In this document: positions 8,428-17,925 of the stretch, piece after piece | How the letters are laid out: each line of letters begins with the position of its first letter | Position numbering within the stretch: the first letter of the stretch is position 1 | From: Notoacmeibacter marinus | GTDB taxonomy: Bacteria; Pseudomonadota; Alphaproteobacteria; Rhizobiales; Rhizobiaceae | Direction of reading: 5' to 3' | Assembly (NCBI RefSeq): GCF_002238045.1 | Contig: NZ_NBYO01000001.1 | Location: 1,116,001 to 1,180,000 of the forward strand | Length of the DNA: 64,000 nt | The notes under the pieces: generated by a model | Told to the model about the DNA's origin: nothing | The model's input: only the letters and a program-made list of their open reading frames with translations | Databases searched by the model: none | Position numbers and translations under genes: made by a program

Positions 8428-9264
8428 ATGAAATATTTGGCTACACTCACAAGCATTCTTGCACTCGGCACGGTTGCCGCCAACGCTGCGGACGTCTATG
8501 TCGACGATACGCCCGTGATCGTTGAAGCGCCGGTCGAAGAGCCAGGTCGTTTCTACATCGAAGCGCGTTTCGGCTATGGCCCGGCCCTTGCCGATCTCGA
8601 CATTGAAACTGAAGAGACCGCTGGGACGGTGGCGACGGGTACTGTGCTGGGTACGGTTCCAGTGACGATCCCTGCGACGACCGGCACGATCGAAAGCGAT
8701 TACCTATATGGCGGTGTGCTGGAAGCCGGTTATTTCGTGACCGACATCTTCCGTATCGGTGTCGAAGGCGGCATCGGCCGTCTTGAAAACAGCTATCTCG
8801 ACATCGACACTCCTGCCGCTGTTACGACGACTGCGCCAGTACCAGGTGGCGCAGTGGGCACCATTGAGGATGCGCAGCTTGATGGCGGCGCAACGATCTA
8901 TCAGGGCTTCATCAAGGGCGCCGTCGAAGTTCCCGTTCTGCACGATGTTGGTTTTGCTAAGAAAATTTCCATTTTCGGCACGGCCGGTATTGGTCTGATG
9001 CACATCGTGACCGATGTCACGGAGCGGAACTCCGCTGCCAATAATGGCGGTCGGATCGACGACAGCGACACGGTTCTGGCCGGTAAGGTCGGCCTCGGTG
9101 TCGCCACGCAGCTGACCGATCGCATCTCGCTCGTGACCGAGGCGAACTACATCTTCGGCGAAGACGCCGAGTTCACTCTCGTCACCTCTTCGGGCAACGA
9201 GGTCGCGACGAAGTTCGAGACGGAAGCCATCACACTTCAGACCGGTATTCGTATCCGCTTCTAA
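8428..9264 (+). CDS. outer-membrane beta-barrel protein
   Basis: This 278-residue protein has a Sec signal peptide (cleavage after AANA-A near residue 20), an acidic linker with VDDTPVIVEAPVEEPG, and then alternating hydrophobic/polar strands ending in a terminal phenylalanine (TGIRIRF), the outer-membrane insertion signature. Size and strand pattern fit an eight-stranded porin-like barrel (OMP_b-brl, as in rhizobial Omp25/Omp31 or OmpW relatives). Two T/V/P/G-rich segments (about residues 65-90 and 128-150) would be surface loops. It is monocistronic, with a strong terminator after it. Exact subfamily is uncertain. Confidence 0.8.
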   Translation: MKYLATLTSILALGTVAANAADVYVDDTPVIVEAPVEEPGRFYIEARFGYGPALADLDIETEETAGTVATGTVLGTVPVTIPATTGTIESDYLYGGVLEAGYFVTDIFRIGVEGGIGRLENSYLDIDTPAAVTTTAPVPGGAVGTIEDAQLDGGATIYQGFIKGAVEVPVLHDVGFAKKISIFGTAGIGLMHIVTDVTERNSAANNGGRIDDSDTVLAGKVGLGVATQLTDRISLVTEANYIFGEDAEFTLVTSSGNEVATKFETEAITLQTGIRIRF

Positions 9265-9288
9265 GCGAACGATACGGCACCGAAAGAA

Positions 9289-9320
9289 AAATGCGGCTCC
9301 AACCGGAGCCGCATTTTTTT
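9289..9320. terminator. rho-independent terminator between the outer-membrane protein gene and leuC
   Basis: The arms aatgcggctcc and ggagccgcatt pair perfectly around a 4-base loop and are followed by seven T residues. A runs on the left make it usable for the converging leuC too. Confidence 0.92.
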
Positions 9321-9356
9321 GTTATTCGGTGACGATGAAAGAAGTGAGGCCGAGCC

Positions 9357-10769
9357 TCACTTCCATTCGCGAATATCGACAAAATGGCCGGCAATCGCCG
9401 CGGCTGCCGCCATAGCCGGCGAGACGAGGTGGGTGCGACCCTTATAGCCCTGCCGGCCCTCGAAATTGCGGTTCGAGGTGGAGGCGCAGCGCTCTTCCGG
9501 CTTCAGGCGATCATCGTTCATGGCAAGGCACATGGAGCAACCCGGCTCGCGCCAGTCGAAACCGGCCGCTTTGAAGATCGCGTCGAGACCTTCCTCTTCC
9601 GCCTGCTGTTTGACGAGGCCCGATCCCGGCACGACCATGGCGTCGATGTGATCGGCGACAGTTCTGCCCTCGACGATTTTGGCTGCGGCGCGCAGATCCT
9701 CTATCCGACCATTGGTGCAGGAGCCGAGAAAGACCCGGTCGAGCTTGATGTCGGTGATCTTCGTTCCCGGCGCCAGGCCCATATAGGCGAGCGCCCGCTC
9801 CTTGCTGGCGCGCTTGTTCTCATCGGCGATCTCGGCCGGGTCCGGCACCACGCCGGTCACCGAAACCACATCTTCGGGCGATGAGCCCCAGGAGACGATG
9901 GGCGGCAGATTGGCGGCGTCGAGTTCGACCACGCGGTCGAAATGGGCGCCTTCGTCGCTCGTCAGCGTCTTCCAATAGGCGATAGCCTGTTCCAGATGCT
10001 CGCCCTTCGGCGCGCGCGGCCGGCCCTTGATATATTCGAACGTCTTCTCGTCGGGCGCGATGAGGCCGGCGCGGGCGCCGCCCTCGATCGACATGTTGCA
10101 GACGGTCATGCGACCTTCCATGGACAGCGCGCGGATCGCTTCGCCAGCATATTCGATCACATGGCCGGTGCCACCGGCCGTGCCGATCTCGCCAATGATC
10201 GCCAGGATGATGTCCTTGGCCGTCACGCCGTCCGGTAGCTGGCCGTCAACCTTGACCAGCATGTTCCTGGCCTTCTTCTGGATCAGCGTCTGCGTGGCCA
10301 GAACGTGCTCGACCTCGGACGTGCCGATGCCGTGCGCAAGCGCGCCGAACGCGCCATGCGTCGAGGTGTGGCTGTCGCCGCAGACAATCGTCATGCCCGG
10401 CAGGGTGAAGCCCTGTTCCGGTCCGACGATGTGGACGATGCCCTGTCTGATGTCGGCTTCGTTGTAATACTCGATGTCGAAGTCTGCGGCGTTTTTCGCC
10501 AGCGCCTCGACCTGAATGCGGCTTTCCTCGTTCTTGATTCCGAGATGGCGATCGGGCGAAGTCGGCACGTTATGATCGACCACGGCGAGCGTCCGCTCCG
10601 GATGGCGGACCTGCCGGCTCGCCAAGCGCAGCCCCTCGAAGGCCTGCGGGCTCGTCACCTCGTGAACCAGATGGCGGTCGATCCACAGAAGGACGGTCCC
10701 GTCTTCCTGGCGGTCGACGACGTGGTCGTCGAAAATCTTGTCGTAAAGCGTGCGTGGTTTGTCGGTCAT
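9357..10769 (-). CDS. leuC: 3-isopropylmalate dehydratase large subunit
   Basis: The 470-residue aconitase-family enzyme isomerises 2-isopropylmalate to 3-isopropylmalate in leucine synthesis with LeuD. The start [18 protein letters not shown] is typical of alphaproteobacterial LeuC, the [4Fe-4S] ligands sit in [14 protein letters not shown] and [11 protein letters not shown], and the [19 protein letters not shown] motif is intact. The ATG at 10769 is preceded by an aaaggg-type ribosome-binding site; the frame stays open upstream without a better start. leuD is not adjacent, which is usual in Rhizobiales, where leuC follows rplS on the same strand. Confidence 0.97.
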   Translation of the reverse strand: MTDKPRTLYDKIFDDHVVDRQEDGTVLLWIDRHLVHEVTSPQAFEGLRLASRQVRHPERTLAVVDHNVPTSPDRHLGIKNEESRIQVEALAKNAADFDIEYYNEADIRQGIVHIVGPEQGFTLPGMTIVCGDSHTSTHGAFGALAHGIGTSEVEHVLATQTLIQKKARNMLVKVDGQLPDGVTAKDIILAIIGEIGTAGGTGHVIEYAGEAIRALSMEGRMTVCNMSIEGGARAGLIAPDEKTFEYIKGRPRAPKGEHLEQAIAYWKTLTSDEGAHFDRVVELDAANLPPIVSWGSSPEDVVSVTGVVPDPAEIADENKRASKERALAYMGLAPGTKITDIKLDRVFLGSCTNGRIEDLRAAAKIVEGRTVADHIDAMVVPGSGLVKQQAEEEGLDAIFKAAGFDWREPGCSMCLAMNDDRLKPEERCASTSNRNFEGRQGYKGRTHLVSPAMAAAAAIAGHFVDIREWK

Positions 10770-10833
10770 GTTCGGCGTCCCTTTCAGGGAAGAAGAAATA
10801 GGTCGGTTGGCTTGGCGTCTCGGAGATCGGCGC

Positions 10834-10947
10834 TCAGCCGAGGCGAGCGAGCGCGCTGCCGACGCGGTGCGCGTCGAAACGGCCCGGCAGGCGCTTTCTG
10901 TCCTGCAGAACGAAACCGGATGCCGCAATGCGTGCGCGTCTGATCAT
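10834..10947 (-). CDS. short open frame upstream of leuC (possible leader peptide)
   Basis: A 37-codon frame begins with ATG behind agaagagaa, a plausible ribosome-binding site, and ends 64 bases before leuC. The product is basic ([12 protein letters not shown] at the start) and ends ALARLG; leucine is not clustered, so classical leucine attenuation is not obvious. It may be an upstream ORF in the leuC leader or merely chance. Confidence 0.25.
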   Translation of the reverse strand: MIRRARIAASGFVLQDRKRLPGRFDAHRVGSALARLG

Positions 10948-11020
10948 GGTTCTCTTCTTATCAAGCCGCTGTGCCTGCTTCAATCCACCAGTGGGGCGTA
11001 GACAACCATCCGCCGCAACG

Positions 11021-11056
11021 AAAAAAGCCGCGATGCGTATGCATCGCGGCTTTTTT
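11021..11056 (-). terminator. rho-independent terminator of rplS
   Basis: The arms gccgcgatgc and gcatcgcggc form a perfect 10-bp stem around a 4-base loop, with A6 before and T6 after, about 20 bases past the rplS stop on the minus strand. Confidence 0.92.
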
Positions 11057-11077
11057 CACAAATAGGAGGCCAGGCTA

Positions 11078-11548
11078 TCAGCCTTCGGCGTTCTCGGCAG
11101 AAGCGGCCTGCGCCTGCTTCTCGGCGGCCTTCGCGGCGCGCGCTTCACTGGCTATGGCGCGGGCTTCGTCATTGAGCTTGCGGGCGCGGGCATTGGTCGC
11201 CTCGGCGATACGGGCCGACTTGCCGCGACGATCGCGCATGTAATAGAGCTTCGCACGGCGAACCTTACCGCGGCGCACGACCTCGACCTCTTCCACCATC
11301 GGCGAATAGATCGGGAAGACGCGCTCGACGCCTTCGCCATAGGAGATCTTGCGAACGGTGAAGTTCTCGTTGATGCCGCCGCCGGAGCGAGCGATGCATA
11401 CGCCTTCGAACGCCTGCAGACGGGTGCGCTTGCCTTCGGTCACACGCACCTGGACGCGCAGCGTATCGCCGGGCGAAAAAGTCGGGAATTTGCGTTTTTC
11501 TTCGATGCGGGCGCATTCTTCCGCCTCGATCTGACGAATCATATCCAT
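11078..11548 (-). CDS. rplS: 50S ribosomal protein L19
   Basis: L19 sits at the 30S-50S interface. The 156-residue protein starts [18 protein letters not shown] and has the conserved [24 protein letters not shown] and [20 protein letters not shown] segments followed by [19 protein letters not shown] 40-residue Ala/Glu/Lys-rich tail makes it longer than the usual 115 residues, a common feature in Hyphomicrobiales. The start at 11548 follows an aagga ribosome-binding site. It lies 245 bases after the DUF4336 gene, so it may have its own promoter. Confidence 0.97.
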   Translation of the reverse strand: MDMIRQIEAEECARIEEKRKFPTFSPGDTLRVQVRVTEGKRTRLQAFEGVCIARSGGGINENFTVRKISYGEGVERVFPIYSPMVEEVEVVRRGKVRRAKLYYMRDRRGKSARIAEATNARARKLNDEARAIASEARAAKAAEKQAQAASAENAEG

Positions 11549-11793
11549 GTCTTCGATCCTTGTTCTTCTTCGGACCGCCAGAGCGACACCCGCCCGCAGC
11601 CGGTGTGTGCCGGCCTGCATGATTGAAGCGGTGCGGCAGGCGAAAGGTCCGCCGCAGGGTCGTGTTCACGGAATCCGTGGATGTTTCGTCCGGTCGTTTC
11701 GCCGGATTTTCGCCAGCCCTTACAGCAAAGGCTGTTCGGGATCAAGCTGCCGGTTCGAACCAACGCTAGGGCCGGCGTCAGATGTGAGACGCC

Positions 11794-12537
11794 TTAAAGC
11801 GCCCAACGAAAGGCGCGCTTCAACTCTGCCAGACCATTGCTTTCGTAACACCGGCCATGGGCGAACACGATCCGCTCCGGCGCCCATTCGACAAGGCGGC
11901 GCGAGGCCGCCCTCACCGCGTCTCCCCGGCCGATGAAATTCCAGCGCATGTCGAACGGCGCCTTTCCGTCCGGATGGGTCGGCCCTGCCAGCCTGATCGC
12001 CCAGCGCAACAGCCGGCGGCGAATACGCTCCGGTTCGAAATTCTCGATCAGATCGGTCAGGATCAAGGTGGCCGACGGTCGGTGGAAGAAGGCGATTTCG
12101 GTCAGGATCGTACCGGGAAACAGACATTGCTCGAAAGCGTCCTGCCAGGCCGGAGGAGCCGTCTCGGCCAGCGTCTCGTCGATTTGCAGCTTGCGACGCG
12201 CCCGTTTCTGCAAATCCGCCGGTCCATAAGTCCGAGCTTCGGGGAACCGCTCGTGCCAGTCGGGCACGTACCAGTAATGCAGCGTGTTCGGCGCGACGAT
12301 GTGACGAACCGGACCAAGCTCGGCAAGAGCGCAACCGAGATCGTCGTTCCAGGCGATCGGCGAGTGAATCCAGAGCGAACCGTCAGGTAGTCGCACAACC
12401 GTCATCCGCGTCGGAAACGGGATGCGCAGGCCAAGATAATTCATGCGAATTTCCGGCCCGTCGACGATCCAGATGTCTTCGGCAAAAGGTTTCAGTGTAT
12501 TAAGCGGTGCGTAGGGTTCGTAGGCTTGTTCGGTCAT
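11794..12537 (-). CDS. DUF4336 protein (metallo-beta-lactamase-like fold)
   Basis: This 247-residue protein matches the DUF4336 family: the opening PFAEDIWIVDGPEIRMNYLG, then FPTRMTVVRLPDGSLWIHSP and a VRHIVAPNTLHYWYVPDWHERFP segment. The family is distantly related to metallo-beta-lactamases but lacks the classic HxHxDH motif, and its reaction is unknown. The gene starts 5 bases after trmD and so is co-transcribed with rimM-trmD, lying between trmD and rplS, which are normally adjacent. That position suggests insertion into a ribosomal operon rather than a translation role. Confidence 0.8.
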   Translation of the reverse strand: MTEQAYEPYAPLNTLKPFAEDIWIVDGPEIRMNYLGLRIPFPTRMTVVRLPDGSLWIHSPIAWNDDLGCALAELGPVRHIVAPNTLHYWYVPDWHERFPEARTYGPADLQKRARRKLQIDETLAETAPPAWQDAFEQCLFPGTILTEIAFFHRPSATLILTDLIENFEPERIRRRLLRWAIRLAGPTHPDGKAPFDMRWNFIGRGDAVRAASRRLVEWAPERIVFAHGRCYESNGLAELKRAFRWAL

Positions 12538-12542
12538 GGGGG

Positions 12543-13244
12543 TCACTGCCTGCTCGTGTCGGCGCGACGAGCCAGCAGATCGGGACGCCGCTCTTCGGTC
12601 AACCGTTCCGCCTGTTCGCGCCGCCACGTATCGATGGCCGCGTGGTTGCCGCTCTTCAGAATGTCGGGGACGGCCCGATCCTCCCATTCGGCGGGTTTGG
12701 TGTAGTGGGGGTGTTCCAGAAGGCCGGTCTCGAAGCTTTCTTCCGCGCCGCTTTCCTCATTGCCCATCACGCCGGGCAGAAGGCGGATCACCGCGTCCAG
12801 AAGGGTAAGCGCGGCCGGTTCGCCGCCAGAAAGGATGTAGTCGCCGATGGAGATTTCCGTCAGGCCGCGCGCTTCGATGACGCGCTCATCGACGCCCTCG
12901 AACCGCCCGCAGACGATCAGCGCACCGGGTCCGGCGGCGAGGTCGCGGACGAGCGCCTGCGTCAGCGGCTTTCCGCGCGGGCTCATCAGAAGGCGCGGCG
13001 TCTCGGCAGCCACACCGGCGCTGTCGATGGCTTCGGCAAGGCAGTCGGGCCGGAGTACCATGCCGGCGCCGCCACCGGCGGGGGTGTCGTCCACCGCACG
13101 ATGCTTGCCCAACCCGAACTGGCGAAGTTGCACGGTCTGCAGCGACCAGGCTCCGTTGGCGAGCGCCTTGCCGGCGAGCGAGTGGCCGAGATGGCCCGGA
13201 AACATTTCCGGGTAGAGCGTAACGATGGTAGCGGCAAAACTCAT
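12543..13244 (-). CDS. trmD: tRNA (guanine-N1)-methyltransferase
   Basis: TrmD methylates G37 of tRNAs with a G36 anticodon base, preventing +1 frameshifting. The 233-residue SPOUT-class protein shows the trefoil-knot motifs [22 protein letters not shown] and [15 protein letters not shown] that bind S-adenosylmethionine, and starts with the usual [12 protein letters not shown]. Its ATG overlaps the rimM stop by four bases. Confidence 0.97.
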   Translation of the reverse strand: MSFAATIVTLYPEMFPGHLGHSLAGKALANGAWSLQTVQLRQFGLGKHRAVDDTPAGGGAGMVLRPDCLAEAIDSAGVAAETPRLLMSPRGKPLTQALVRDLAAGPGALIVCGRFEGVDERVIEARGLTEISIGDYILSGGEPAALTLLDAVIRLLPGVMGNEESGAEESFETGLLEHPHYTKPAEWEDRAVPDILKSGNHAAIDTWRREQAERLTEERRPDLLARRADTSRQ

Positions 13245-13789
13245 GGCTCGCCCACCGCGCCGTCATCGCCCTCGTCGCGTTCGGAGACTGCTTCGGGAAG
13301 GATGAGCGTCAGCGTGCCGGCGTCCAGATCGATGGCGGGCACGGTCTCCTTGGTAAAGGCGACCATGTCGCTGCCGCCATCTGACATGCGGATTTCGAGA
13401 ATGTCGCCCGCGCCGAAATCATGGACGGCAGCGACCTTGCCCAACGCTGTGCCTTCGCTGTTCTTGGCGCTCAGGCCGACAAGATCGGCGAGGAAGAACT
13501 CATCCTCCGTCGTTTCGCCTAGCGCCTCGCGGGGCACGGACAATTCCACGCCGTTCAGCGCTTCGGCCGCCTCGCGGGTCGACACGCCCTTCAGCCGAGC
13601 GATCATCATACCCTTTTGCGGACGGGCGCTCTGCACCTCGAAGACGCGACCATCGGCGGCCGCGAGCGGGCCGTAGGCGGCGAAGTCCGCCGGGTTTTCG
13701 GTGAAGCTCTTGATCCGCACTTCGCCCCTGATGCCGTGCGCCGCGCCGATCCTTGCCACGACCACCTGTTTTTCATCGCTTTTCGCCAT
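13241..13789 (-). CDS. rimM: 16S rRNA processing protein RimM
   Basis: RimM helps mature the 30S head domain and binds S19. The 182-residue protein has the N-terminal beta-barrel ([20 protein letters not shown]), the linker and the PRC-barrel domain with [10 protein letters not shown]. It overlaps trmD by four bases. Immediately upstream lies the divergent xerC (85 bp away) rather than rpsP, its usual partner, so rimM must use a promoter in that short gap. Confidence 0.95.
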   Translation of the reverse strand: MAKSDEKQVVVARIGAAHGIRGEVRIKSFTENPADFAAYGPLAAADGRVFEVQSARPQKGMMIARLKGVSTREAAEALNGVELSVPREALGETTEDEFFLADLVGLSAKNSEGTALGKVAAVHDFGAGDILEIRMSDGGSDMVAFTKETVPAIDLDAGTLTLILPEAVSERDEGDDGAVGEP

Positions 13790-13874
13790 TTCGGCGCGGT
13801 CCTCCCATCGGTCTCGTACAAGCCAGAAGCACGGCTGCTTTCATTCCGTCAACCTTCGGGCGTTAGGATGGGAT

Positions 13875-14831
13875 ATGAGCCGCGATGATTCGATTCTGAC
13901 CTTCGCTACGCCGGATCTCCTGGCCGCCCGCCAATCGTGGCTGAAGAACTTGGCCGAAGAACGCCGCGTGGCCGATCTGACGCTCGACGCCTATGAGCGC
14001 GATACGCGGCAGTTTCTGACCTTCATGACGCAATATCACGGCCAGCTGGCGAGCTTTGCCATTCTGACAAAACTGAAGCCGACCGATTTCCGGGCCTTTC
14101 TGGCCAATCGCCGGAAGGGCGGCACGGCAGCGCGTTCGCTCGGGCGTAACCTTTCAGGCATCCGGTCGCTGCTGAAGTTTCTGGAGAGGCAGGGCCATGC
14201 GTCCAGCGCTGCGGCAACGGTTGCCAGGACGCCGAAGAAGAAGCGTAGCCTGCCGAAGCCGCTCTCCGTCGACGAAGCGCAGCAGGTGGTCGAGCTGGGC
14301 GAGCAGATCGAGGAAGAGGGTTGGATCGCAGCGCGCAATGCGGCGGTTCTCACTCTGCTCTACGGTCTCGGTCTTCGCATCTCCGAAGCGCTCGGCCTGC
14401 CGGGCGACGCGCTGATCGATCCGCGCCAGGCGACGCTGCGGATCACCGGCAAGGGCAGCAAGACACGCATGGTGCCGGTGCTGCCGGCCGCGGTGGAGGC
14501 GGTCGCCGCCTACCGCAAGCTCTGCCCTTACGACCTTTGCGCCGACGGCCCACTGTTCCGCGGCGCGCGGGGCGGGGCGCTCAATCCCGGCGTCCTGCAA
14601 CGGGACATGCAGCGGCTGCGCCGCGCGCTCGGCCTGCCGGAAAGCGCTACGCCCCATGCGCTCCGCCATTCCTTCGCCACCCATCTGCTGTCGGCGGGCG
14701 GCGATCTGCGGACCATTCAGGAACTGCTCGGTCATGCCAGCCTCTCCACGACGCAGCTCTACACGGAAGTCGAGACGGCGCGGCTGATGCAGATCTATGA
14801 CAGCGCCCATCCGCGCGGGCGGGCACGCTAG
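13875..14831 (+). CDS. xerC: tyrosine recombinase XerC
   Basis: With XerD it resolves chromosome dimers at dif. The 318-residue protein has the SAM-like N-terminal core-binding domain and a C-terminal catalytic domain with the full active site: Arg in LYGLGLRISEALGL, Lys in GKGSKTRMVP, the HxxR of HALRHSFATHLL, His in ELLGHASLSTTQ and the nucleophile Tyr in QLYTEV. The ATG at 13875 is preceded by ggatgggat; the frame continues upstream without an initiation signal. No dif-like site is visible near it, so it is the housekeeping recombinase rather than part of an integrated element. Confidence 0.93.
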   Translation: MSRDDSILTFATPDLLAARQSWLKNLAEERRVADLTLDAYERDTRQFLTFMTQYHGQLASFAILTKLKPTDFRAFLANRRKGGTAARSLGRNLSGIRSLLKFLERQGHASSAAATVARTPKKKRSLPKPLSVDEAQQVVELGEQIEEEGWIAARNAAVLTLLYGLGLRISEALGLPGDALIDPRQATLRITGKGSKTRMVPVLPAAVEAVAAYRKLCPYDLCADGPLFRGARGGALNPGVLQRDMQRLRRALGLPESATPHALRHSFATHLLSAGGDLRTIQELLGHASLSTTQLYTEVETARLMQIYDSAHPRGRAR

Positions 14832-14907
14832 CCGCTTCCGAAAATGTATCGCGGCGGCACAGAGTGCGTTTACCGTTTGTCATGGCTATCGGTGGGATAA
14901 AGGCATC

Positions 14908-16011
14908 ATGAACCCGATTCCCTTCTTTCTCGGCCGGTTGTCCGGCCCTGCTTTGATTATCGTCAGCCTGTTGCACGGCGTTCTCTTTGCCGCCTTCGTG
15001 GCAAGCCTCCTGCTGCTCGCGCCGGCAGCTGCTCGCGCGGAGGAAGCCGTCCGCTGCGAAGGCCGCGATCTCTTCGCCGAACTGAAAGCGCGCGATCCCG
15101 ATGCCGCCACCGAAGCCGAAAAAGCGTTCGCGGCGACGCCGAACCGACACGGCCGGTTCTGGCAGGTCGAGAAGGAGGGTGTCGCGCCCTCCCATCTGTT
15201 CGGCACAATCCATACGACCGATCCGCGCGCGCTTGCCTTGCCGGCGCCCGTTGAAGCGGCGTTTGGCAAGGCGTCGACCTACGTCATGGAAGCGGTGGAT
15301 GTGCGCAGCACGTTTTCGGCCACGCTCGCCATGGCGCAACATCCCTCGCTCTTCGTCTATACGGACGGAACAAGCGCTTTCGATCAACTGACCGAAGAGG
15401 ACGGCGCGGCCGTAAGAGCGGCGCTCGAACGGCGCGGCGTCGATCCGGCGACGGCGACCAAGCTGAAGCCCTGGCTCATCGCCGGAATGCTGGCCGCTCC
15501 GCCCTGCGAATTGAAGCGCAAGGCGGCGGGGCTGGAGTTTCTCGACAACGCGCTGGCCGACCGGGCCGAGGAGGCCGGCAAGGCTGTCGAGGGCCTAGAG
15601 ACGATGGTCGAACAGATGCGTGCGCTCGCGGACATGCCGATGGACAGCCACATCGAAGGGCTTGCCAGCGCCGCCGAGCTCGACGCTTATGCGGCGGATA
15701 TGACCGAAACGCTCACCATCCGCTATCTGAATGGCGAACTGGGGCTCATCATGCCGGCGCTGACGGCCATCGGCGAGGATCTGCAGGGCGAACTCAGCGC
15801 CGAGGATCGCGCCTCTGTCGCGGATTTCGAAGAGAAGGTCGTTACGAACCGCAATCACAACATGGCCGAGGCGGCGGAGCCCTTCCTGCTGAAGGGCGAA
15901 GCCTTCATCGCCGTCGGCGCGCTTCACCTGCCCGGGCAAGAGGGCGTCGTGGCGCTTCTGCAAAAGGCCGGATGGACGGTTACGGCGGTGCCGCTCGATC
16001 CGTTACGGTAA
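14908..16011 (+). CDS. TraB/GumN family protein
   Basis: This 367-residue exported protein has a long N-terminal hydrophobic signal segment (about residues 12-45) ending in PAAARA. It then shows the TraB/GumN hallmarks: FWQVEKEGVAPSHLFGTIHT with the GTIH motif, a helix-rich middle, and a C-terminal FIAVGALHLPGQEGVVALL with the GALHLPG motif. The family resembles Tiki-type metalloproteases, with the GxxH pair as likely metal ligands, but the bacterial function is unproven. Start at 14908 was chosen because it gives a complete signal peptide. It is independent of xerC (77-bp gap). Confidence 0.85.
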   Translation: MNPIPFFLGRLSGPALIIVSLLHGVLFAAFVASLLLLAPAAARAEEAVRCEGRDLFAELKARDPDAATEAEKAFAATPNRHGRFWQVEKEGVAPSHLFGTIHTTDPRALALPAPVEAAFGKASTYVMEAVDVRSTFSATLAMAQHPSLFVYTDGTSAFDQLTEEDGAAVRAALERRGVDPATATKLKPWLIAGMLAAPPCELKRKAAGLEFLDNALADRAEEAGKAVEGLETMVEQMRALADMPMDSHIEGLASAAELDAYAADMTETLTIRYLNGELGLIMPALTAIGEDLQGELSAEDRASVADFEEKVVTNRNHNMAEAAEPFLLKGEAFIAVGALHLPGQEGVVALLQKAGWTVTAVPLDPLR

Positions 16012-16189
16012 CGGTCCTGCGACGCACCGCAATCGCCCGAGACATCAATTCCTATACCTGACCGCGCCGCTCCTCTCGGCATCGAAGCTTCGGCCCCTCT
16101 TGCGATATCAAAGGTGCGCTTCGGGCTTGCGCGACCTGCGGTTGCCGCTACTGTGCGGTCAATTATCGAAGCATATGGGAGGAAATTCG

Positions 16190-17212
16190 ATGAAAAAGCT
16201 GACTGTGGCCGCTGTTGCCGCCCTTATGACGACCGCTTTGACCGCACCTGCTTTTGCCGTCGAATGGAATGTTTCGGTCTGGGGCAAGCGCCGCGCCTTC
16301 ACCGAGCATGTCGAAAAGATGAAGGAGCTGGTCGAACAGAAGACCAATGGCGAGTTCACCATGAACATCTCCTATGGCGGGCTGTCGAAGAATCGCGAAA
16401 ACCTCGACGGCATTTCCATCGGCGCCTTCGAGATGGCGCAGTTCTGCGCTGGCTATCACCGCGACAAGAACCCGACCATCACGGTTCTGGAGCTACCGTT
16501 CCTCGGCGTCGACACGCTGGAACTGGAGCGCGAACTGTCGGAAGTCGTCTACGATCATCCGGCGGTGGAGGCGGATCTGGCGCGTTGGAACGCCACGCTG
16601 CTGATGCCGTCGCCCATGCCGCAATACAATGTGGTCGGCAAAGGCGACAAACCGTCGAAACTGGAAGACTTCTCCGGCCTTGCCGTGCGGGCGACGGGCG
16701 GCATCGGCCAGGCCATGGAAAAGGTCGGTGCGGTGCCGACATCGGTGACCGCGACGGAAGCGCGACAGGCGCTCGATAGCGGCATCGTTCAGGGCGTGGC
16801 ATTCGCGCCGCACGCCCATATGTCCTTCGGCACGGTCGAGGGCGGCCAGTGGTGGACCACCAACCTCAATCCCGGCACGGTGAACTGCCCGGTGGTCGTC
16901 AATACCGATGCGCTGAACGCGCTTTCCGACGAGCACCGCGAGGCTCTGATGAGCTCGGTGGAGGAATCGCTCGACCATTATGTCGAGAACTACAACACCA
17001 ACACGATGGGCAAATGGGACCCGACGCTCGAAGAGAAGGGTATCGAGAAAGTCACATTCGGAGAAGACGAGATCGCAGCCTTCGAGGAAAAGGCCGCCGG
17101 GCCGATCGCCAAGGCGTGGGTGGAGGAGATGAACGGGCGCGGACTGCCTGGCCAGGAACTCTACGATCTCGTCACCAAGACTATCGAAGAGAAGAAGGCA
17201 CAAAACCAGTAG
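16190..17212 (+). CDS. TRAP transporter substrate-binding protein (DctP-type)
   Basis: The 340-residue periplasmic protein captures an organic acid for the downstream TRAP permease. It has a Sec signal (cleavage after PAFA, about residue 23), and the DctP signature VRATGGIGQAMEKVGAVP containing the arginine that clamps the substrate carboxylate, followed by the TEARQALDSGIVQG segment typical of the family. The ATG at 16190 sits behind gggagg. Substrate specificity cannot be read from sequence by eye. It is the first gene of a three-gene operon. Confidence 0.92.
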   Translation: MKKLTVAAVAALMTTALTAPAFAVEWNVSVWGKRRAFTEHVEKMKELVEQKTNGEFTMNISYGGLSKNRENLDGISIGAFEMAQFCAGYHRDKNPTITVLELPFLGVDTLELERELSEVVYDHPAVEADLARWNATLLMPSPMPQYNVVGKGDKPSKLEDFSGLAVRATGGIGQAMEKVGAVPTSVTATEARQALDSGIVQGVAFAPHAHMSFGTVEGGQWWTTNLNPGTVNCPVVVNTDALNALSDEHREALMSSVEESLDHYVENYNTNTMGKWDPTLEEKGIEKVTFGEDEIAAFEEKAAGPIAKAWVEEMNGRGLPGQELYDLVTKTIEEKKAQNQ

Positions 17213-17247
17213 GGCGGGCGTAGCAGCGCGCAAGGCAGGACCGCCAT

Positions 17248-17922
17248 ATGGCGAGCGCATCCTCCGTTCTAGCCGATGACAGCCTGGTTTCCCGGCTCGA
17301 TCGCAGGCTGTTCCGGGTCGAGGGCTGGTTGGCCCTCGTCTCCGGCCTCGCCGTCTTCTCGCTGATGCTGCTGGCGGTTGTCTCAGTCGGCGGGCGAAAC
17401 TTCTTTGGCCAGCCCCTGCCTGGCTATGTCGACTGGATCGAACAGGCCATGCCGCTGATCGCTCTCAGCGGTATAGCCTTCGTCCAGCGGCTCGGCGGCC
17501 ATATCCGCATGGATATCGTCGTTGGCATGCTGAAGGGGCGGGCGCTGTGGGTCACGGAATTCGTGACCACCTTCCTCGTTCTGCTGCTGGTGATCGTCCT
17601 GATCTATGGCTCGTGGGCACATTTCCAGCGTTCCTTCGATTTCGCCGCGCCGCTCTGGTCGCGCGATTCTTCCATCGACATCGCCCTGCCGCTCTGGCCG
17701 GCCAAGCTGGTGGTGCCGGTGGCACTGTTCATCCTTGGTTTGCGGCTGGTTCTTCAACTTTTCGCCTATGGCAGGGCCATCGCCAGCGGAACGGCGTCAC
17801 CCGTAGCGGTGCCGCTGATCGAGGACGCGGCGACACAGGCGAGCCGCGAAGCCGAAAGTGTTCACGATGCGCGGGTGGACGAGGAAACCGTCCGCGATAC
17901 ACCACAAAGCAGGGACATTTAG
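17248..17922 (+). CDS. TRAP transporter small permease (DctQ)
   Basis: The 224-residue DctQ protein has four transmembrane helices; RNFFGQPLPGYVDWIEQAMP and the FVQRLGGHIRMDIVVG motif match the family (PF04290). It is an inner-membrane helper that pairs with DctM. A charged C-terminal tail of about 45 residues (DEETVRDTPQSRDI at its end) is longer than usual. It lies between the binding protein and the large permease, 3 bases before the latter. Confidence 0.92.
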   Translation: MASASSVLADDSLVSRLDRRLFRVEGWLALVSGLAVFSLMLLAVVSVGGRNFFGQPLPGYVDWIEQAMPLIALSGIAFVQRLGGHIRMDIVVGMLKGRALWVTEFVTTFLVLLLVIVLIYGSWAHFQRSFDFAAPLWSRDSSIDIALPLWPAKLVVPVALFILGLRLVLQLFAYGRAIASGTASPVAVPLIEDAATQASREAESVHDARVDEETVRDTPQSRDI

Positions 17923-17925
17923 GCG

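Noticed and set aside
13875-14831. xerC as the integrase of a genomic island
   Set aside because: Sequence and length are those of the housekeeping XerC; no attachment-site duplication or cargo typical of an island is seen, and the tRNA-Ala gene 18 kb away has no repeated 3' end nearby.
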